Positions 57,241-64,000 of a stretch of DNA of 64,000 nt are shown piece by piece (position 1 is the stretch's first letter; every line of letters begins with the position of its first letter). The notes under the pieces were generated by a model. That model saw nothing but the letters and a program-made list of their open reading frames with translations, was not told where the DNA came from and made no database searches. Origin of the DNA: Chrysomallon squamiferum (Eukaryota > Mollusca > Gastropoda > Neomphalida > Peltospiridae). The DNA lies in assembly GCA_012295275.1 (NCBI GenBank), contig CM022670.1, forward strand, positions 29,465,938 to 29,529,937, read 5' to 3'. Both the position numbers and the translations under genes were made by a program.

Positions 57241-58261
57241 ATACCGATGATGATGATAACTGGCTTTATCACCCTGTTCACTAAAATGTTCGTGTCACCT
57301 TGAATTACATGAGAATTAAAAACCTGTAATTTGGATTTGGATTAGATGGGTTTATTTCACTCTTCAGTGAAAATATATGTGCAGAATAGATGTTTTGTTC
57401 GATTGCTATTACAACAAATCACTGACACTAATATCTTTGCAAACAACAATGGAACTAAATTACATATTTTCTTCTTAAATTGTTTGCGTTAAAATTATTT
57501 TAATATTTACTCATTATGGTGTAATAATTTTTAGAATCTCTAAAACTAATAATACTAAATGGATTCTTCATTAATAAAAAAATAAATTAAAAATTAAACT
57601 AAGAACAAAAACAAAACAGAGGCAAACAGAAATGTACTTTGGTGCATAAAAATTTGGATTCCTATTTTTACCGATCAATTTTTTCTTACTTTTTTCTTTT
57701 TTGCTTTAAATTTGTTTTATTTTTGAAGATCATATTCAGCAAAATAATGACATTAACTTCTTTTCTGAAATTATGATGTTGTTTTATTTATCATGAAACT
57801 ATTAAAATGCATATCCATCAACATGTCAGCTCCACCTATTGTGAAATCCCAGACATGCCTCTGTAATTCTGGGCATTAACAAATACGTATTAAGGTGACT
57901 GTTGGTCATCCAGATAAGTCAAACTATTGACATCTGCCCTAAGTAACGATTCTGATAAAAATGTTCAGTTAACGCAAACGTGAAAAGACATCATTCACGA
58001 AAACAAATAGTTCTGAAGCAGAAATATTACGATTAACTGTTTATTTGCTTGATCGTTCGTAATACCGTTTCTTCATCATCTTTACACATAACTGTGTATT
58101 AAAAATTGTTAAACAAAACGATTAGCTTTAAATATATTTTACATTAGGTCATTTAAACAGGAAATAAAAATTAAAAAAAGAAGTCGAAAATACTCACAGA
58201 TTGAAGTATTAATAAGCGTCTATTCAGCAACACGAAGAAACTAACAAACTGTTCGGTATTC

Positions 58262-58465
58262 TTATTTGTAATGGCTGCGATATACCGAACCCGCCGATGT
58301 TACCATCGCGACGAAAAACAAACCGGTTGCGATGGTAATCAACATCAGAATGCAATATCGGTCTTGCTTCAACAACCAAGCGTAGTCGCCGTGAGCACAA
58401 CCAAAGGTGCCATCTTTTAATAATTTATGTTTAAAATCGAACTGGTACCGACAGCAGTCAACCAT
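58262..58465 (-). CDS. Possible small single-pass membrane protein
   Basis: I do not recognise a family. A 67-residue frame, visibly richer in G+C than its surroundings, begins MVDCCRYQFDFKHKLL. It contains Cys residues and an acidic/aromatic patch (CAHGDYAWLL), then a hydrophobic helix of about 20 residues (CILMLITIATGLFFVAMV) and a short basic tail ending in a stop. An acceptor-like AAAATAACAG lies 16 nt upstream of the ATG on the minus strand and the frame stays open to it, so this may be the last exon of a longer gene. It could also be chance. Confidence 0.4.
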   Translation of the reverse strand: MVDCCRYQFDFKHKLLKDGTFGCAHGDYAWLLKQDRYCILMLITIATGLFFVAMVTSAGSVYRSHYK

Positions 58466-58617
58466 TTGAAAAGCATCTAACCTGTTATTTTTGTTTTCAT
58501 TAAACTGAAGTGTTGTTGTTTGTCAGTAAGTTGCTAGGACAACGGAAGACAATCTTTTTTAATTTTAAATATCCCACGTAGTAAAATGACATTAATTATT
58601 ACCTATTTATTCCTTTG

Positions 58618-58618
<1 letters not shown>

Positions 58619-58677
<59 letters not shown>
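58619..58677. repeat. (GA)n microsatellite
   Basis: About 58 bp of pure GA between the small membrane frame and the glycosyltransferase-like gene. Confidence 0.96.
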
Positions 58678-58681
<4 letters not shown>

Positions 58682-59193
58682 AGATAATTCGAATAAATCG
58701 ATTTTCTGTTTTCTGTAATGAATTGAAGAAAAAAGGGTTCACATCATTTTGCCTCTGAGTAAGATAGGGGAGATAACCACCTTTTCTTGGAGCAAACATC
58801 GGTAGTTACCTTTTGTCGTTTCAGTACATATACAGAAACAAAATTGTTTGGTGTTAGAATAACTTTTAATAATAGCGAAAAACAGTTAAAAACATTTTCA
58901 TTTCGGTATTAGTGAAGATACTTAACACACACACACACACACACGATATATATCTATGTATGTATAAATATAATATCATAAAGTAAACAATAATAATATT
59001 TACGATGATTTTGGTGATGATAAAAAAAAAATTAAAAAAAAAAAATCATAATAATAATAATAATTGATTATCAGTTCTGGTTTAGTTTCAAAATCAAGTT
59101 TTATGAATTACATATAAATATAAAACAAATTTCACAACCGTCATTCCAGTATAATAAAATGTTTTTGTCTGTTTTTTTATTTTTTCATACATT
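58678..59193. other. Spacer 3' of the glycosyltransferase-like gene
   Basis: AT-rich, with a CA run (58926-58945) and poly(A)/AAT (59023-59063). The minus-strand 3' UTR of the glycosyltransferase-like gene should lie at its right end. Nothing else seen. Confidence 0.6.
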
Positions 59194-60792
59194 TTAAATC
59201 AGATTTATCATTTCTTTAACAACATCTGTTCCAGGACCTCGTGAATTCTCCGTCTGTTCTCTGGTCGAGAGTTCAGTTTTTCCGTTCCAGTCCATTTGAA
59301 CTGCCAAAGCTCCAGAAGCGTCTACATCTTCTGCCATTGGCCGGCAAATCTGATCTTTACATTTCGCATGCTGAATAAGACTTGATTCAGTTTGAACAGA
59401 TTCAGGGACACTTTGGTATGTGCGATATGCTATGTCCTCCATTTTATATCGTCTGTGCTTGGTTGGAGTCTGACGTAGCTCAGCCAGCAGTGTCTGAACA
59501 AAAGGGGAATGTTTCATAGATATTATTATGTTAAGGTCTATGGATGGATTAATGATTCGATATATTGATCTTCTCAAAGTGGCCACAGTAGTAAATGTCA
59601 GTAAAGTTGGGGGTATTTGTTTTTGCCATACAGTATTGGATCTGAAGAGAATGCCTCCGTAATGCATGAGTATATATAAACCATATAAGAGATCCGCATG
59701 TTCGTTATTCCATTCTTCTAAAAAGCGAACAGGGACGTAGGATACATTATGTTTTAGTATTTTCTTCCACATAGAACCACTTGGTTTCTCATCACCATGT
59801 AAAAATACATGCGTCATCCCAGCTTTATATAGAGAACTCATAATGCTGCTATAGGCTGTTAATCCAAATATGCCTTTTTGGTTGAAATGGAGTATATGTG
59901 CATAGAGCGGAACTTGATCATTAGCACTTTGCACTGGAACAATTTCTTTCTCACTTCCATAAACAATCGACCTTGCAAGAGCAGAGAAACGACCTCTCGA
60001 CTTCCAAATATCTCTTGGAAAAATTCTGTCTGTAATTTGAACGCACATATACCTGGGTCCATCGTTGATAGTGTTGAAGTCGTGAATTGACGGACATTTT
60101 ATCACAAGAGATTTCGAATGTTCTGAAACAATGACTGGTTCAGATTCTGGAAATATAAAAACTTTCCCCAAACCTTTGTCGTCTTTATTGGAATAACAAA
60201 CTTTTTCTCTTGAAGGCTGATCAGAACATTTCTGATCGCCGAGATATTTGAAATATAACTCTCTGGTAAAACTATCTATTGCTATGTCCTCTGATATAAA
60301 TATTCCATTTGGATTATGATATTCACCGATATCAAAATATGTAGACTCAAAATATCTGTGGCTACAAAAACGTCTTTGAGAAACGTACTGAAGAACCAGG
60401 ATAGGTATATCTCTTTGAATGTCATCAAACCACGTGATGAAACCTTGATCATCTTTAACAGGCAACTCCCAGTAGTGGAAGACTATCTTGTCTGGACGGA
60501 TGACCGTATAAATACTCACAATGCTCGTAAAATGTTTGAATTCAAAATGTCCTTTGCGGCACCACAAATAATGAACAACAAGGCTGGGTTTATCAGGCAC
60601 AAGACTGGTTTTTAGAACACTCTTTGATAAGCTGCCATACAACATAGAAGATTGATTGGGCAAAGATTCTATGAGATATGGATTCCGTAGTCCATAAATA
60701 TAACGACAGTAATATATTTGAAAAATAAGTAATGCCAACAATGCGAAAAATACGAATAAATAAATAAAGGTTCTGTATGATAGTTTTCTCAT
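59194..60792 (-). CDS. Intronless type II membrane glycosyltransferase-like protein
   Basis: 532 residues in one uninterrupted exon. A short cytoplasmic lead (MRKLSYRT) and one membrane helix (about 9-29) indicate a Golgi-type II topology. Two tandem GT-A-like halves are visible. Half one starts at about 71 (VVHYLWCRKGHFEFKHF, then IRPDKIVFHYWELP) and reaches GIFISEDIAI near 163-172. Half two starts at about 296 (YAHILHFNQKGIFGLTAYSS, MTHVFLHGDEKPSG) and reaches HADLLYGLYILMHYGGILFR at 365-384. That last block resembles the helix before the DXD motif of sugar-binding (Gly_transf_sug/GT32-like) enzymes, but the DXD position reads RSN. The first half has SED. Catalytic competence is therefore doubtful. 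Such intronless families are expanded in molluscs and annelids; donor and acceptor are unknown. Confidence 0.8.
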   Translation of the reverse strand: MRKLSYRTFIYLFVFFALLALLIFQIYYCRYIYGLRNPYLIESLPNQSSMLYGSLSKSVLKTSLVPDKPSLVVHYLWCRKGHFEFKHFTSIVSIYTVIRPDKIVFHYWELPVKDDQGFITWFDDIQRDIPILVLQYVSQRRFCSHRYFESTYFDIGEYHNPNGIFISEDIAIDSFTRELYFKYLGDQKCSDQPSREKVCYSNKDDKGLGKVFIFPESEPVIVSEHSKSLVIKCPSIHDFNTINDGPRYMCVQITDRIFPRDIWKSRGRFSALARSIVYGSEKEIVPVQSANDQVPLYAHILHFNQKGIFGLTAYSSIMSSLYKAGMTHVFLHGDEKPSGSMWKKILKHNVSYVPVRFLEEWNNEHADLLYGLYILMHYGGILFRSNTVWQKQIPPTLLTFTTVATLRRSIYRIINPSIDLNIIISMKHSPFVQTLLAELRQTPTKHRRYKMEDIAYRTYQSVPESVQTESSLIQHAKCKDQICRPMAEDVDASGALAVQMDWNGKTELSTREQTENSRGPGTDVVKEMINLI

Positions 60793-61524
60793 GTTTGTTT
60801 GTTAGATAAGGCACCATACAGTCAAGTAAGATAAAAGAAAATTCTCTTTCCTGACAAAAAACAAATTTCAGATATTTAAATAATAATAAACAAACAAATA
60901 CATCATTTCTTCACTTAGATTTAGCCGTGCGGTTTTTCTTTTGAAAGTGTATTGAGCTGCAGAACAAAACAATTTCCACACCTTATAAAATATTCAGATG
61001 GCATCGATACTGCTTTATAGTGGATCCAGGCACTGATGCAGACTTTCTTTTTTCATCCCTGGATAAAAAAAAAAAAAAAGCTACAGATAAAAATGTCCAT
61101 TTTAGAATGTTATTATAACATGTAAAGCTGAATACTAAAAGTATATAATAACATAAACAATATTATACTCAAACAGGCATGCTGACATCAAGAAAGATGA
61201 AAATAACAGCGGATAAGTTGAATTGCATCAAAAATGTGTGGCGCCCTTGAGGTCATCTAAATGCCTTTGAGACTGCCGTGCAGATAGTGAAAGTTAATAT
61301 CTTCCAAATTAAATTCTTACATCTGAAGCATACTTCACTACAGCGTCAAATCCTGCTGCAAAAATAATGATACAATGACGTGTTTCGCACACATCCATAT
61401 TTAATTCTTAATTAACTTCCAGAAATTTCGTACTGAACGATTAGTTCAAGAACTAACATCGATCATGTTTTGTCATTGCCCAATAAATACGCTGTGCATT
61501 TAGGTATGTCGCTTAAAACTGATA

Positions 61525-61561
<37 letters not shown>

Positions 61562-63206
61562 TTACTACAGTGCTTAAGTTGGAACTGTTACTACTACATG
61601 AACAAACAGACTGGACTGAAAATTTAAGACAAATCGTAACGGTAAGTTTCAATATTACAATAAAATAATTTATTAATTAACAACACTTAAATATTAACAT
61701 CAACATTATGTTGCTAAATAATATACACAAATGTTGATTTAATATTTTACCACATAAACCATGCAATCATTTCTTTTCTTTTAGGCATGTGACTCAACGC
61801 AGCAAACAGGTTTGCTTGAATAAAGAGAAATAAATGTGCTTTAGTTACAAATCTTTTACAATACCGGTTTTCGAGGAAGGCATTCAACTGTCAGCTATTT
61901 ATCTTGAAATAGCAAAGGTGGTGATGTTCTGCATAGGACATTGTTTGATTTTCTTGAAATACTGTTATCTGTTAATTGAACTGGAGCCCTGCCTTCAGTT
62001 CCACGTCTGTTCATTGTATTTAATAACAACACATAGTCACCGTTCACTTACTTCCAATATATTAGAATATTGGATGAAAAGCAGCAGGGGTCAGTTTAAT
62101 CATCCATACGAAGGAGTCGAGATATAAAATAAAAAAGAAAGAATAAGAAGAAAAGAAAGGTTTGTGTTTATCTTTCATCAGTATGTGTATTTTAGAAAGA
62201 TGCTGCCAGTATATTGTTCCAGGAATCATGTTTTAACGCGGAAATATTTATTATTCTTTCTATCTTAGTCTCATCTGAAATCATAAAGTAAACAGAATTT
62301 GAAGGGACAGAACATTATGGTATGCACAGAGTGTAGAATCTTTGTTTATTTTGTTATTATTTTATAGTGTTAATATATCTGCATTATTTGAACTTATGCG
62401 CAAATGTAATCAGTGAAAATACAACTACTGTTACTACCAACAGCAGCAATAATTAGACAAATAAAAACAACAAATAACGAAACAAACAAATATTGTAATA
62501 ACCAAAAAAAAAACAAATAAAGAAATTTAAATTAGGATACTGTAGCTTTTCTTCCTCATTCCGCGATTAATCTTCATCATTCTTGTCCGAACGTCAATTA
62601 ATTATTTCGCTTGGAATTCATACTGATCACTAAATTTATGATCAGTGCAGTGCGGTGCAATATCTTACATTAAGCTGTCACACAAATGCGACAAATGGAT
62701 TTTCTAACACCATACAAATACATTTTGTGTCAGTAATTTACTGAACAAGTCAAATTTTGCACAGCGTCCAGCGTCGATAAGGTGATGATGTCAGTAGCTT
62801 GATCAACATAAGTAAGTAATATTTTAGACAAAACAAAAGAAATTATATCGAAAGCATTAAGTTTATAACTTAATTATTTGGCTTGTGCATTTTTAATTAT
62901 TGATTAATTGGAACAAACTAGCGTTAGGCATATTGCACTTATTATGTTACATATTTCTTATAATTACAGTAGTCAGCTGATGAGAGACGAATTGGGTCAT
63001 ATTAATTAACATTCAGTAAAGAATAACACGAACATTGCAATAGGTCCAAATAATGATTCATTTCATTATAACCAGAGAGATAAATATATATAAACATATC
63101 ATATCGTGCAGAATGTGCAAGCCGCCCCTGTTGTTGCCGACGATATATACATACATATATACATACATACATACACACATACATATATATATATTTACTT
63201 ATGAAA
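60793..63206. other. Intergenic region right of the glycosyltransferase-like gene
   Basis: Presumed promoter and 5' UTR of the minus-strand gene at the left end. Further right are (AAT)n (61526-61558) and TACA/CATA repeats (63146-63192). A 97-codon plus-strand frame at 61834-62127 shows no domain and no splice context, so it is not called. Confidence 0.55.
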
Positions 63207-63594
63207 GATGGTACTCGAGTTACGAGTGATCCGAGTTTCGAGCAGCCACCCGGCAGTATTTTTGCTTTGAGTTGCGAGCCAAAATCCGAGTTCAGAGCGA
63301 GCTTCAGATACGCCGCCGCTAGTTGGCGCAACGAACAACACAACATCCAGCCAGCATCCCGCGTCTCACTCGTTTGCTTTACATGGTTACCTCGCCGTGG
63401 AAGCATCTCTGTTGTGTTCTGCTCGCGTTTTGTGCAGTATTTTGCCAAATTTCCAATGTATCCTAAGAAAGTGAGTGCAAAGGACAGTACTGAGAAGAAG
63501 AAGCGATGATGTCCATTGAATTAAAGCATGAAATCATAGAAAAACATTGGCGAGGTTTGCATGTAGTCAACATGGCTAGGCAGTACAAGCGTAT
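63207..63594 (+). mobile_element. Tigger/pogo-like DNA transposon, 5' fragment
   Basis: The left part (about 63207-63350) is rich in TCGAGTTACGAGT- and GAGTTGCGAGCC-type motifs, as at the ends of Tigger-like elements. An ATG at 63456 opens MYPKKVSAKDSTEKKK. After a one-base loss near 63506 the frame continues MSIELKHEIIEKHWRG...VNMARQYKR, the psq/CENP-B-type helix-turn-helix at the N-terminus of pogo/Tigger transposases. Similarity ends near 63594 in AT-rich repeat, so the catalytic domain is missing. It is G+C-richer than its surroundings. Confidence 0.75.
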
Positions 63595-63743
63595 AATTTT
63601 ATATCTATCTATATTTATTTATTTATTTATCATTACGATAACACTATATTCACTATATAGATATTATGGACCAGATCCTGGTTCAAAGTCCACACCACGG
63701 TGGAATGTGTTTCATTTATGTTACCTTAAACATAAAACATTTA

Positions 63744-63770
63744 TTTTTCGTTTCTATTGTGTTTTATTAA

Positions 63771-63801
<31 letters not shown>

Positions 63802-63833
63802 TACATATAATAAACCACAACAGAAACGAAAAA
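63744..63833. repeat. 26-bp imperfect inverted repeat around a TA/CA tract
   Basis: The left arm 63744-63769 and right arm 63808-63833 are reverse complements at 24 of 26 positions (left arm begins TTTTTCGTTTCTATTGTG). The 38-bp loop is a TA/CA microsatellite. It could be a very short MITE or a foldback formed near the Tigger fragment. Confidence 0.85.
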
Positions 63834-64000
63834 TATTATTAAAAAACTGTTTGGCTCACAACAAATCAAACATTTAAATGCAGAGCACAGAATCGTTGTT
63901 GTGGATAAATAAAAAGTATAGGTCTATTTGTTTATTACTATAGTGATCCAATGTACTAGCTGAAGGCTCACACTGTGCTTATACGTTCTGCTACGGGCTA

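Larger units (their letters stand above)
51610..58261. other. Intergenic region right of the calcyphosin-like gene
   Basis: No coding exon that I can support. Contains CA/TA repeats (51750-51940), (AAT)n 52893-52960, (TG)n 55757-55806, CA 56933-56970, (AAT)n 57158-57215, and a perfect 11-bp hairpin at 55042-55068. A minus-strand donor AGCGGAAA|GTAAGTAT near 55213 may end a noncoding exon of the calcyphosin-like gene. Two short overlapping open frames at 55233-55654 lack recognisable domains and are probably chance. Confidence 0.55.

Noticed and set aside
61834-62127. 97-codon plus-strand frame
   Set aside because: No recognisable family, and composition resembles the flanking noncoding DNA.
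63002-63448. 148-codon minus-strand frame
   Set aside because: Antisense shadow of the Tigger-like terminal region plus a TACA microsatellite.

Overview
This is a eukaryotic, AT-rich (by eye about two thirds A+T) animal genome segment. It has small exons with GT-AG introns, dense microsatellites and decayed DNA transposons. The gene content (reeler/DOMON/cytochrome b561 proteins in a local array, a calcyphosin-like EF-hand gene, and an intronless Golgi-type glycosyltransferase-like gene of a kind expanded in molluscs and annelids) points to a lophotrochozoan, most likely a mollusc. Species cannot be fixed from the sequence alone.

The left 60% of the window is an inverted array of three ferric-chelate-reductase-1-like (FRRS1/SDR2-type) genes, which I reassembled exon by exon. 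Copy 1 is on the minus strand (about 14.4 kb down to 2.67 kb), copy 2 on the plus strand (20.93-28.92 kb) and copy 3 on the minus strand (38.74 kb down to 32.61 kb). Copies 1 and 2 are head to head and copies 2 and 3 tail to tail. All three have 15 coding exons with the same intron phases, many exons of identical length, and the same domain order: signal peptide, reeler, low-complexity linker, DOMON, six-helix cytochrome b561 module. Copy 1 is the diverged member. It has a Pro/Gln-rich linker, one GC-AG intron, and an extra phase-compatible terminal exon (7984-8075) with its own AATAAA. That exon would replace the cytochrome module with a short hydrophobic, GPI-signal-like tail. This is the most interesting observation in the window.

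Between 38.7 and 48.8 kb I see no credible coding exon, only microsatellites and possible noncoding exons. A four-exon calcyphosin-like gene (211 aa, four EF-hands) lies on the minus strand at 48.85-51.61 kb and carries a ~43-bp minisatellite in its last intron. A possible 67-residue single-helix membrane protein (58.26-58.47 kb) and a 532-residue, intronless, type II membrane, duplicated glycosyltransferase-like protein (59.19-60.79 kb) follow, both on the minus strand.

Mobile DNA: a frameshifted Tc1-like transposase at the left edge, a ~397-bp MITE with perfect 24-bp terminal inverted repeats and TA target-site duplication (19.28-19.68 kb), and the 5' end of a Tigger/pogo-like element near the right edge next to a 26-bp imperfect inverted repeat. 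Long (TC)n, (AAT)n, (CTAT)n and (TA)n tracts are scattered throughout, several within 100 bp of splice sites.
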